Shown: one piece after another, positions 56,901-64,000 of the stretch
How the letters are laid out: every line of letters begins with the position of its first letter
How positions within the stretch are numbered: the first letter of the stretch is position 1
Assembly: GCA_036346255.1 (NCBI GenBank)
Contig: CM070629.1
Coordinates: forward strand, 6,267,001 to 6,331,000
Length of the DNA: 64,000 nucleotides
Direction of reading: 5' to 3'
Source: Ampelocalamus luodianensis
Lineage: Eukaryota > Streptophyta > Magnoliopsida > Poales > Poaceae
Notes under the pieces: generated by a model
Told to the model about the DNA's origin: nothing
Databases searched by the model: none
What the model saw: the letters and a program-made list of their open reading frames with translations, nothing else
Position numbers and translations under genes: made by a program

Positions 56901-59303
56901 GATGACATAATAGAAGATACTAAGACCTTCAACGTACTGGTGGAAGGAAGATGTAAGGTGTCCAAGACATAGAAACTAGGAGAGCCTCTACGATGATGGC
57001 CAAAACCAATCACTCTTCTGCTCTGACGATCCTGAATGAAACAAGAAGAATCATCAAACCCAATGAAACAGTTCATATCAGTGAGTTGACCAGCAGAAAG
57101 AAGGTTCATAGATAGTTGAGGAACAAAAGACACATCAGGAACAAAGAAGCGAGACGTAGAGAGAATGCCCTGATGAGTAATAGAGCAAGGTGTACCATCA
57201 GCAGTGTGAACATATGCAGCATCAGTCACGGGCTTACGAGCAACAAGCTAAGAGCTGTCAAATGTGAAATGAAAAGAGGCACCCGAGTCCAAAACCCAAG
57301 GATGAGCAGCGCTGGAAGCAACAGGTGTTGAGGTCATAGCAGTCACTGATCCAGAAGTCACAGTAGGTGTGGCAGCAGTAACTGCTCCAGTAAGTGCTTT
57401 TAGAGGCCCAGTAGGTGCTCCACGACGGCGATAAGATGGATGTCTGACACGATAATCAACAAGCTGGTCTGCATGTAACTTGAAGCACTTGTCAACAAGA
57501 TGACCAGTCCTCTTACAATGAGAACATACCAACACTCCTGTGGGTTTCGCTCTGATAGATCTAGACCGCTGTGAGAGACCCAGGACAACATGTGGTGAGG
57601 ATCCTGAGGTAGGCATAAGCGAATGAGGACGAGTCTCCTCTGCAATCAAACTAGAAAGCACCTCAGTCAAAGTCGGTGGAGTGGGATAGTTGAGTAACTA
57701 AGTACGAACAGGCTCAAACTCTAATCGAAGTCCCATCACAAACTGGTACATGAGTGTCTGCTGAGCATACTCATCTTTGGCAACACAAGACTGGCAAGTA
57801 GTGGCAGTCTTTAGTGTTATGGACTCTAGAGGACCGGTGATATGAGTGAAAGCACTGTAATACTCCTCCACTGACTGATCCAGCTGCTGCTGAATACTAC
57901 AGACTGCGGGAGTTCGAGATCGGGGCTGCGAGATCCGGTGGTGCCTTGGGGAGATCGAGATCGGGACTGCGGGATTTGGAGGTGCCGTGGGGGAGATCGA
58001 GATCGGGACCAAGACTTCGCTTGATGAGGCGGCATCTCGGGCCCGTCGGCCCACGACGGAGGGAGCGCAAGCACACGACGGAACGATGGCTGCTATGGAG
58101 ATAGAGGTAGGGTTGGAGATTGTTCTGATACCATGTTAGAACAATGGAGGCTAGGGTTTTCTATTCACAACTATGCATCTTATTCGTCAATAGAAGGGTA
58201 TATAGAGAGAGGAGTACATGGGCCTCGTGGGCTAATAGAGGGGGAGAATATACAACCAACACTCTTAACAGCTACACACTACTACGAAAATTAATGGTCA
58301 AAGCTATAAACTGGAGACCATGTCAAGGTCGAAAACAACACTTATCTAGGGACAGAGGGAGTATTTACATCCTAAAATATATTCTAGATGTTTTTCTCTT
58401 TGTTATCAATAGTCATGGAAGTTTTAATGTAAGCCGAACAAGATACTATTTGTTACTTGCTAGAAAGGTTGAACAATTATTTTTTGAGAGTGACTATGGT
58501 ACACGTATGTAATTTATGTACTTTACATACACTTTTCCACCATCCACTAATCATCCTACAAGGGGGAGGGGTGGGTAGCGGGAAAATTGTTAGGGGAGGA
58601 AAAGTTTTAAAACTTTTTTCTAACTAAAAGTTGTATGTACCACAGCCACCCCCCCTTTTTCTTTACTATTTTAATGATCATGTATTGTTTTAGGAAATTC
58701 GGACACTTTGGAGGTTAAACCAAAGGAGAAAGGATTGGACACAAGGCTTGAGCTTATTAAATTCTATGATTCACACTACTCAGCCAACTTGATGCAGCTT
58801 GTTGTTTATGGAAAAGGTTTTTCATCAAACCATTTTACATTTTTTTTTTTCCATTTCCTTACAAATTCTTCATATTTGACCTTTCTTTTTATTATATCTG
58901 TTGTATTTGCAGATAGTCTCGACAACATTCAAACCCTTGTCGAAAATAAGTTCTGCGATATCAGGAACGTTGGAAGGAAGCGATTTTCTTTTCCTGGTCA
59001 TCCATGTTCAAGTGAACATCTCCAGGTTTACCATTTGCTAAAAATGAGTTGATAATTCAAATGCATCACTGGATCAGGTGCCTTTTCTGAAATGTTAAGG
59101 ATACTTGCACACATGTTTATATGATAGTTGACGACTTGCAGATCCTTGTTAAAGCGGTTCCCATAAAACAAGGTCACACTTTGAGAATACTATGGCCAAT
59201 CACTCCAAATGTTCGGCATTACTTGGAAGGTCCTTGCAAGTATGTGAGGCATCTAATCGGCCATAAAGGAGAAGGATCTCTATTTTACATACTAAAAAGT
59301 TAG
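39858..59303 (+). CDS. Insulin-degrading-enzyme-like M16A zinc peptidase, N-terminal third; premature stop in exon 10
   Basis: Exons: 39858-40043, 40142-40217, 42185-42252, 42997-43088, 43177-43250, 43336-43379, 52311-52362, 58694-58816, 58913-59025 and 59142-59303. All junctions are GT-AG and in frame. The product matches plant peroxisomal M16 peptidases (Arabidopsis PXM16 type). It has the inverted zinc motif HFLEH (His85, Glu88 catalytic, His89), GGSTNAFTSSE, and REIKAVDSE with the third ligand Glu166. Exon 10 encodes KAVPIKQGHTLRILWPITPN...GEGSLFYILK, then shifts. The run after ACT has five A where the family's KKL|G junction needs six, giving TAG exactly at the donor site. Full-length relatives have about 970 residues, so two thirds would lie to the right. 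Either the copy is a pseudogene or the homopolymer was misread. Introns 2, 6, 7 and 10 carry transposons. Confidence 0.85.
40218..41583 (+). other. Intron 2 of the M16 gene, left part
   Basis: Intronic sequence with no recognisable gene or complete element. It ends at the ATATT duplication of the solo LTR that occupies the right part of this intron. Confidence 0.5.
41584..42098 (+). mobile_element. Solo Gypsy LTR in intron 2 of the M16 gene (ATATT duplication)
   Basis: The segment starts TGTTGTGGACGCC and ends CCATATCA, flanked by perfect 5 bp duplications, ATATT, at 41579-41583 and 42099-42103. Start and end closely resemble the 5' LTR of the Gypsy at 59937 (TGTTGTGGACGCG...AGCCATATCA), and both contain GTATCAA.GACGGCG near the start. 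No internal region is present. Orientation matches the host gene. Confidence 0.85.
43674..43754. repeat. (TA)n microsatellite, about 80 bp
   Basis: An uninterrupted AT/TA dinucleotide run, directly followed by the first Micron-like element. Shorter TA runs lie at about 44131-44154 and 44881-44907, beside the other copies. Confidence 0.95.
43755..44130. mobile_element. Micron-like MITE, copy A
   Basis: The most diverged of three related elements in the TA-rich stretch. It begins GGAAGCC.TTTCCTACT and ends GTGGGAGTAACTACTCCCGGG...TTTTTCCTA, with inner motifs shared with copies B and C (GGAGTATCTTACAATCA; GAGTATACTCAAA). It is bordered by (TA)n on both sides. Confidence 0.6.
44155..44492. mobile_element. 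Micron-like MITE, copy B
   Basis: It begins TAGGACGCCTGTTTCGTACTC and ends GTACTCCCAGGAGTA...ATTTTCCTA. The two ends form imperfect inverted repeats of about 40 bp. The interior is AT-rich (for example TTGCTATAAAAAGTGGA; TTTGGGGTATCTTATAATC). A TA run lies at the left; copy C abuts at the right. Non-coding. Confidence 0.7.
44493..44882. mobile_element. Micron-like MITE, copy C
   Basis: It begins TAGGATGCCCGTTTCGTACTC and ends GTACATACTCCCAGGAGTATC...TTTTCCTTTCCTA, followed by (TA)n. It is very similar to copy B inside. The B-C junction contains only a few bases (CCTATAGG), as if both entered the same TA tract. Confidence 0.7.
44930..46677 (-). pseudogene. Tat Gypsy pol, part: protease C-end, reverse transcriptase, RNase H start
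   Basis: Read in minus orientation, 46560-46677 continues the protease region (SSAKPIGQVSLPLTFG, NAILGRPTLAKF). 45497-46180 is an open RT domain of 227 codons with KWRMCVDFTDLDKACPK, FLDACSGYHQI, TAFITPFGIFCY, MSFGLKNANASFQ and active-site AYVDDLV. 45197-45496 contains RT/RNase H linker sequence with at least two in-frame stops. 44930-45196 is RNase H (QQPIYYVSEVLHGPKERYPQ; KWSIELGEFDLH) and then ends abruptly. Defective. Confidence 0.85.
46678..49067 (-). mobile_element. 3'-truncated Copia element with a 106 bp LTR, nested in the Tat Gypsy
   Basis: Minus orientation. The 5' LTR is 48962-49067 (TGTTAAG...TTACA), followed at once by the primer site TGGTATCAGAGCC. Then come a GC-rich 5' region and gag (NLTLDGQNYP near 48505; a UBN2-type gag in 47955-48473 with TAKGIWDNLKKRY and YYSAFDRLIGSL). 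An open frame of 356 codons (46676-47746) has protease WVLDSGASFHVT, a pre-integrase zinc region (WHHRLGHLCG..CKGCKLGK), and integrase DLIHSDVWGPAP, DDHSRYTW and GGEYLSDAF. Similarity ends at AVYLI and Gypsy sequence resumes at once. RT, RNase H and the 3' LTR are absent. Confidence 0.8.
48962..49067 (-). repeat. Very short 5' LTR of the nested Copia
   Basis: 106 bp between TGTTAAG (minus strand, at 49067) and TTACA (48962), with TG...CA ends and an adjoining primer site complementary to initiator methionine tRNA (TGGTATCAGAG, 48951-48961). The Gypsy protease frame reads directly into its start from 49068. Confidence 0.75.
49068..51660 (-). pseudogene. Tat Gypsy gag and protease N-part
   Basis: Minus-strand fragments in order: a low-complexity charged N-terminal region (50411-51660, broken frames); the gag domain with YLPTVLEGSARSWLLNQP, FQGTYNRPG, LRQFIRRFSQVRNSIP and FKQGVRS (49675-50208, open for 177 codons); a Cys/His motif CLFHKKEGHDIRNC near 49560; and protease VNRVLVDGGSSLNILF (49062-49301). 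Frame breaks between blocks make it non-functional. Confidence 0.8.
51794..52140 (-). repeat. Probable 5' LTR of the Tat Gypsy
   Basis: On the minus strand this segment ends ...AAACACCGACA, immediately followed by the primer-site-like GTTGGCGCCGTCC. A second LTR is not present because the element is truncated, so the far limit (about 52140) is an estimate. Confidence 0.5.
52771..53784 (+). mobile_element. TRIM-like small LTR retrotransposon with TACTA duplication
   Basis: Two LTRs, 52771-53078 (308 bp) and 53307-53784 (478 bp), both start TGTTATGGTCCAACATCTG and end TTACCACAACA. Perfect 5 bp duplications, TACTA, flank the element (52766-52770 and 53785-53789). The internal part is only 228 bp: a primer site TGGTATCAGAGCC directly after the first LTR and a purine-rich GCGAGGGGTG before the second. 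No protein domain is encoded; a short frame ending in DELSCREG may be the tail of a lost polyprotein. It could be a true TRIM or an internal-deletion derivative. Confidence 0.85.
53953..54110 (-). repeat. 3' LTR of the full-length Copia
   Basis: 158 bp, bordered outside by GCTAC. It is longer than the 5' LTR by a short segment repeating the TACATGGGCC motif. Its first dinucleotide (minus strand) is TA instead of TG. Confidence 0.85.
54197..58054 (-). pseudogene. Copia gag-pol polyprotein, interrupted
   Basis: Minus-strand order: gag (57698-58054, VEEYYSAFTHITGPL), zinc knuckle CSHCKRTGHLVDKC (near 57520), protease WVLDSGASFHF (near 57290), pre-integrase HHRLGHLCG..CTGCKLGK, integrase DLVHSDVWD, DDHSRYIW and GVAERKHRH (56313-57229), reverse transcriptase 54738-55517 with TRGFQQ, FAPIAHMTTVR, DVKNAFLHGDL, YVDDMLITGD and LGIEVH, then RNase H (54197-54484, SSAGAELQALA; CDNTSVIHI; KHELTKHIGVD). 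Stops or shifts occur near 57696, 57249, 56580, 55600 and 54738. The catalytic motifs are largely kept, but the chain is broken. Confidence 0.85.
58134..58270 (-). repeat. 5' LTR of the full-length Copia
   Basis: 137 bp, TGTTAAGAGTG...TTCTAACA on the minus strand, followed by the primer site and bordered outside by GCTAC (58271-58275). Confidence 0.85.
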
Positions 59304-59936
59304 GTAAGTTACAGATCGAAAGTTTAGAACTTCATTTTGGGATTGGGGGCTTCTTTGGCCGTCTCTTGGCTATTTGGAGTAACGAGATGCTTTTCCCAAC
59401 TTTTATGCTTCTTAGTTCTTGCTTTCAGAAATGCTGTTATAATAAGAATACCAGGCCTTATCGTTAACCTGCTGCAGGATTTTAGTGAGAGTCCAACTTT
59501 TGTCTTATTTTTTTGGAGTCCAACTTTTGTCTTATTTTTTTAATTGCTTATGCTAATGCCTTAATGGAATGTTTAGACATGATAATGCATTCTAATTTCA
59601 AGAAAGCCACTAAACTTTCAGTTGTGTGATGAACTGATATCTAATTAGGCTTGACCTCAATCTAGTCAGAGCCATAGTTTTGCTTTCCCATTGACATGCC
59701 ACTTTCTAATTAGCTTATGTCTTTATAGTGCCACCTGGATGGCTGGCCATCCTGGCTTCACCTTTTGTGTTTCTTTTCCTTTTGTATATGCTGTTGTACA
59801 GTGTTCTTTTCATTTAATTTATCTCAGTGGGTTCTTCCCTACTGTTGTTTATATATATACAAAATCTGAACTTGATATTTTGTCATTTTTCTTTTCAGTT
59901 AGTGTTACATACAAAGCTATTTACATATAGGAATAA
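59304..59936 (+). other. Start of intron 10 of the M16 gene
   Basis: The intron begins GTAAGT after the aberrant stop. It contains a short tandem duplication of GAGTCCAACTTTTGTCTTA with a T run (about 59489-59541) and otherwise ordinary T-rich intron sequence, ending where the Gypsy LTR begins. No acceptor with downstream M16 coding sequence is visible before the window ends. Confidence 0.6.
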
Positions 59937-60410
59937 TGTTGTGGACGCGTTTGTTGGGCAAACGTATCAACGACGGCGTCGAGCGGCCGTCTCAAATTCA
60001 ACGTCATCATCTGCAGGATTGGGAAGTCCTAGTTCTGAATCGCTAGCGCCAGCGCCCAGTTCGGTTCTGCCGACAATTCCATGAAGACTACAGACAACGA
60101 GTCCGGGTCGGTGACGTTGTAGCGTTCAGATCAGAAGAAGAAACGTACGAGTACGTCTTGGTTGCTAGTATAGATACTTTAGATAGCCAGGTTTGCTAAG
60201 GAAGTTGTAATCAGTTCGGATAGCTATATTTAGTAGTTTTGTATTAGGAAGCTTCTCGGCTATAAAAAGAGAGGAAGTTCTGTTATGAGAATCAATAAAG
60301 AAATTATCTAGTAGCCTATGCAATTCAGAGCCTGGCGTTGATTAGAACAAATCTATTCTACAATAGGGCGAATTGTTCTACCTTCCCTATCACTGAGATT
60401 AGCCATATCA
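59937..60410 (+). repeat. 5' LTR of the intron-10 Gypsy
   Basis: 474 bp with TG...CA ends; it includes CTATAAAAAGAGAGG (about 60260), a TATA box placed as expected for an LTR promoter. It resembles the solo LTR at 41584-42098 in its first ~45 bp and its last ~10 bp. Confidence 0.85.
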
Positions 60411-60428
60411 TCTTTGGTATCAGATTCC

Positions 60429-63400
60429 ATGGACGATCACGTGAAGCAACAACTCGACGCGATGCTCCGGATGTTGCAAGACATCACCACGTCAAACGAA
60501 GCAATGGAGAGCCGGCTGACAGCATTGGAACACGCAAGTCCTCGCCGCGAAGGCACAGCTGCTGCCTCTAACGTTCGACGGAAATCTTCCCACGATCACT
60601 CAAGAGAGGAAGACGATGACCACAATTCTGGAAGCCACGGCGCACCGCGTTTCCATAAACTACTCTTTCCGACTTACGATGGCAAAGAAGATCCGTTATC
60701 CTGGCTCAATCGTTGCGAGCAATTTTTTCAAGGACAGCGCACGATGGAGGAAGAAAAGGTGTGGTTAGCTTCCTACCACATGACGGGAGTCGCACAACAA
60801 TGGTATTATCGACTCGAGAGAAATCAAGGTGTTCCTTCATGGCCACGTTTTGTGGATCATGTGAACCTTCGGTTTGGACCACCCATCCGAAGCAACACCT
60901 TGGGTGAGCTCATCCAACTCCGGCGCACGGGCACAGTCGACGATTATCAAGAACGGTTCTTGGCTCTCTTGTGTCGTTGCAACGACATGACAGAAAGACA
61001 ACAGATACAAATTTTTACAAATGGGTTACGCAACCCTCTGCGTACTGATGTGGAACTTCAAAACCCCGCTACTCTGGAAACAGCTATGAGTCTAGCACGT
61101 GCATATGAGAAGCGTCTTGAGCTTGATGATGATTTCCGTCCGATGTCCAAACCGGCAATATCTAGTAAATCAGCTAGCACCAGCCGTGGTTCCCTTCTGA
61201 GCTTCAGTTCGGCGCCCATGGCTCCCAAAGGGCCATCGCTCAGTACAGGGACAATCGCAGCAACTCCAGCACCACCGGGTAGTAAGCCACCAAACTCTAA
61301 GTTCCGGCGCCTGACAATCGACGAGATGGCGGAGCGACGACTGAAGGGATTATGCTTCAATTGTCCTGAAAATTTTTCTAGAGATCATGCTAGCAAGTGT
61401 TCCATGAAAGGTATTTATTTGCTAGAACTTGCTGATGGGGATGTTAGTACTGATTCATCAGAAGAAGATGTGGAGATATCCCTGCATGCACTTACGGGAA
61501 TACGCATGAGCAAAACAATGCAATTACCAGTAGCTGTCAATGGGGAGCAGATGCATGCATTAGTTGATTCAGGGTCTACACACAACTTTATTGCTGCAGA
61601 AACTGCACATCGGCTGGGTCTCACACCAGCTAGCGGCAACACCATCAAGGTCGCCGTTGCTAACGGAGACAAGGTGGCCAGTTCTGGAATTTTTCATGGG
61701 GTGCACCTTCGTATTGATCAGGAAGATTTCTTTCTAGATTGCTATGTTATACCTCTGGCCGGGTTTGATCTTGTTCTCGGCGTACAGTGGTTGCGGACAT
61801 TGGGACCTATTATGTGGGACTTCGAGCAGCTTACCATGTCCTTCTGGAGGCATGATCATAAGGTGATTTGGCGCGACTTGCAATCACCAGCACGACTCGC
61901 CCAAATTTCAGCCTTAACTGATACTACCTTGATGACTACACTCATAGCCGAATTCACCGATATTTTTGAAGAACCTCATGGCTTGCCACCCCAGCGGCGT
62001 TGCGACCACCACATTCATCTGTTACCCGGCACAGCCCCCGTGGCAGTTCGTCCCTATCGCTACCCTCAATTGTTGAAAGATGAAATTGAAAGTCAATGTG
62101 ACACGATGCTGAAACTGGGTATCATCAGGGATAGCACTTCTGCATTTTCTTCGCCGGTCTTATTGGTTCGTAAGAAGGACAACTCGTGGCGTTTTTGTGT
62201 CGACTATCGTGCACTCAATGATAAAACCGTAAAAGACAAATTTCCTATTCCAGTGGTCGACGAACTCCTTGATGAGTTGAAGGGCGCGCGTTTCTTCACC
62301 AAACTTGATTTGCGGAGTGGGTATCACCAGGTGCGCATGCATGCCACCGATATCGAGAAGACAGCATTCCGTACTCATCATGGCCACTATGAGTTCCTTG
62401 TCATGCCTTTCGGCTTGACAAACGCTCCTGCTACGTTCCAAGCCTTGATGAACGATGTTCTCAAACCTTATATTCGTCGATTTGTGCTAGTCTTTTTTGA
62501 CGATATTTTGGTTTCTGATTTCATGGGTGAGCATCTACAACACGTCCGTCTGAGATTCCAATTGATGCGCCACCATCAATTAGCTCTCAAGCGATCTAAG
62601 TGTTCCTTTGAAATTTGAATCAATCGCATATTTGGGTCATGTTATTTCCGGCCAAGGTGTCTCCATGGATTTCACCAAAATTGAAGCTGTTTCTACCTGG
62701 CCGACGCCGACTACAGTCCGGGCTTTGAGAGGATTCCTCGGTCTCACGGGATATTATCGAAAATTCATTAAGTCTTACGGTGAGGTAGCCGCACCATTAA
62801 CACAATTGCTGAAAAAGGAAGCTTTTGCATGGACCTCCCAGTGAGCGGCATTTCTAGCTCTCAAGGCGACCCTTGTCACAGACCAATCCTCCAACTTCGA
62901 TTTCACCAAGTCCTTTTTAAATCGATTGTGATGCTTCGCACGGATTTGTGCCGTCTTACATCAAGGCATGGGACCAATTGCATTCTTTAGCAGGGCAGTG
63001 GCTCCTCATCACCTTAAATTGGCAGCTTATGAACGTGAATTGATTGGTCTTGTTAAAGCGGTACAACATTGGCGACCGTATTTATGGGGACGTGTATTTA
63101 CTGATGCGTCACGGATCACTATAGCTTGAAGTATCTTCTTGATCAGCGTCTTTCTACCATTCCACAGCATACTTGGGTTAGCAAATTATTCGGCTATGAT
63201 TTTGCGGTTGAGTTCCTTTGTCGTCAAAACGCAATGCAGAGCGCTCATCACGGCGCCAAGACCGACCTATTGCTATTGGTTCATCTACCTTACCTTTGTC
63301 ATGGCTATCTCGTCTCCTTCCTTTGCATTTTTTGATGCTTTGCGCACTGAACTGTCTACTAATCTCAGTTGCCAATCCATACGTGAGCAAATTGTAGCCG

Positions 63401-64000
63401 GAACTGCATCGCCGGCGTGGTCTGTGGTTGATAATCTATTGCTGCATGAAGGCCGTGTATTTGTACCAGCAGACTCATTGTTATGGCCTCAATTACTTGA
63501 AAAAGCTCATGGCAGTGGACATGAAGGGGTTCAGAAAACTCTCCATCGTTTACGGTCCACTTTCTATTGTCCTCAAGCCAATCGCAAGGTGCGTGAATTT
63601 ATCAACAGTTGTGCTGTCTGTCAACGTAACAAGACCGAGCATCTTCATCCTGCAGGTCTTTTACAACCTTTAGCAGTTCCGAGTTCTATTTGGCAGGATA
63701 TTTCAATGGATTTCGTAGAAGGGCTTCCTAAAGTCGGCGGTCGCTCTGTCATATTATCAGTGGTTGATCGTTTTTCGAAATATGCTCACTTCATCGCTTT
63801 GGGTCATCCCTACACTGCTAGCATTGTTGCCCGAGCATTTTTTGATGAGATTGTCCGACTACATGGTATTCCATCTTCTATTGTTAGTGATCGGGATCCG
63901 ATATTCACTAGCAATTTTTGGACTAAACTTTTTCATCTTGCTGGTGTTAAATTGCAATTGAGTTCGGCCTTTCATCCTCAAAGTGATGGTCAGACAGAAG
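60429..64000 (+). pseudogene. Gypsy gag-pol polyprotein with several lesions, partial
   Basis: From ATG 60429 one frame stays open to 62618. It has gag (LLFPTYDGKEDPLSWLNRCEQFF; QQWYYRLERNQG), a degenerate Cys/His knuckle (LCFNC...H...C), protease HALVDSGSTHNFI, and reverse transcriptase with SWRFCVDYRALN, TKLDLRSGYHQVRM, FLVMPFGLTNAPATFQ and active site VFFDDIL. It then shifts frame: AYLGHVISGQGVSMD and LRGFLGLTGYYRKFIKSYG lie in 62608-62844, ending in TGA. RNase H pieces (PIAFFSRAV, YERELIGLVKAVQHW, STIPQHTWVSKLFGYDF) need further shifts. From about 63310 integrase is open: HEGVQKTLHRL...C..C zinc region, DISMDFVEGLP and SDRDPIFTSNFW, cut by the window end. Not autonomous. Confidence 0.85.

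Larger units (their letters stand above)
53953..58270 (-). mobile_element. Full-length short-LTR Copia with GCTAC duplication, in intron 7
   Basis: LTRs are 58134-58270 (5' LTR, minus orientation, 137 bp) and 53953-54110 (3' LTR, 158 bp), with a shared start TGTTAAGAGTGTTGG at the 5' LTR and shared end TTCTAACA. Target duplications GCTAC lie at 53948-53952 and 58271-58275. The primer site TGGTATCAGAAC is at 58122-58133, and a G-rich purine tract (GAAGGGGGG) is next to the 3' LTR. The 3' LTR starts TA instead of TG and has an extra ACATGGGCC-containing segment. All pol domains are recognisable but the frame is broken. It is inserted inside a Stowaway MITE. Confidence 0.9.
52768..58361. mobile_element. 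Stowaway-type MITE (about 250 bp of own sequence) split by two later insertions
   Basis: The left terminal repeat, CTACCTCTGTCCCT, is visible from 53787; its first bases also occur at 52768-52770 because the TRIM-like element duplicated TACTA. The right end, AGGGACAGAGGGAG, ends at 58361 and is followed by TA. These inverted ends and the TA target fit Stowaway. MITE sequence is 53787-53952 plus 58276-58361. The Copia (53953-58270) splits it at GCTAC. Confidence 0.75.
59937..64000 (+). mobile_element. Ty3/Gypsy retrotransposon (probable chromovirus), 5' part, runs off the window
   Basis: The 5' LTR (59937-60410, 474 bp; TGTTGTGG...AGCCATATCA) is followed after four bases by the primer site TGGTATCAGA (60415-60424), then gag-pol. 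The element continues to the last base inside integrase, so the 3' LTR and target duplication cannot be checked. Short LTRs and the compact gag-protease-RT order suggest a Reina-like chromovirus, but the chromodomain lies outside the window. It has the same orientation as the host gene. Confidence 0.9.

Noticed and set aside
1..64000. CRISPR arrays, operons, tRNA or rRNA genes
   Set aside because: None seen; the tandem repeats present lack regular spacers, and the context is a plant nuclear genome.

Overview
The window is grass (Poaceae) nuclear DNA. The signs are spliced genes with GT-AG introns and GC-rich first exons, a rice-like chloroplast ribosome recycling factor, Stowaway and Micron-like MITEs, TRIM-like and short-LTR Copia elements, Tat-type Gypsy, and a Helitron with grass-type ends. 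The species cannot be fixed from sequence alone. All splice sites and element ends were read by eye and coordinates were counted by hand.

Three host genes are supported. (1) Minus strand, 2237-6328: chloroplast ribosome recycling factor, 11 exons, 266 aa, complete, with one GC-AG intron and a hAT-type MITE in an intron. (2) Plus strand, 23228-29504: a two-exon, GPI-anchored, stellacyanin-type phytocyanin (195 aa) split by a 5.7 kb intron. (3) Plus strand, from 39858: the N-terminal third of an insulin-degrading-enzyme-like M16 zinc peptidase. Ten exons fall in the window, and exon 10 carries a one-base deletion that makes a premature stop. The rest, if present, lies beyond the right edge.

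Most other sequence is mobile DNA. From left to right: a decayed RepHel Helitron with both ends visible (7195-15918); an old Copia remnant (about 16.2-17.3 kb); a diverged long LTR (about 19.7-22.1 kb); a 3.6 kb solo LTR with an ATTGG duplication (29865-33467); a 0.73 kb solo LTR with a CAACC duplication (34652-35378); a possible organelle-derived block (35.4-36.6 kb); and a 5'-truncated LINE interrupted by a hAT element (37.05-38.8 kb).

The M16 gene has about 1 kb of coding sequence spread over 19.4 kb because its introns collected elements. Intron 2 holds a solo Gypsy LTR. Intron 6 holds three Micron-like MITEs and a truncated Tat Gypsy, itself interrupted by a truncated Copia. Intron 7 holds a Stowaway MITE hit separately by a TRIM-like element and a full-length Copia. 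Intron 10 holds a Gypsy that runs off the window and whose LTR resembles the solo LTR of intron 2. No operon, CRISPR array, tRNA or rRNA gene was seen. I found no wholly new system; the best leads are the nested insertions, the repeated Helitron terminator and the lesion in the M16 gene.
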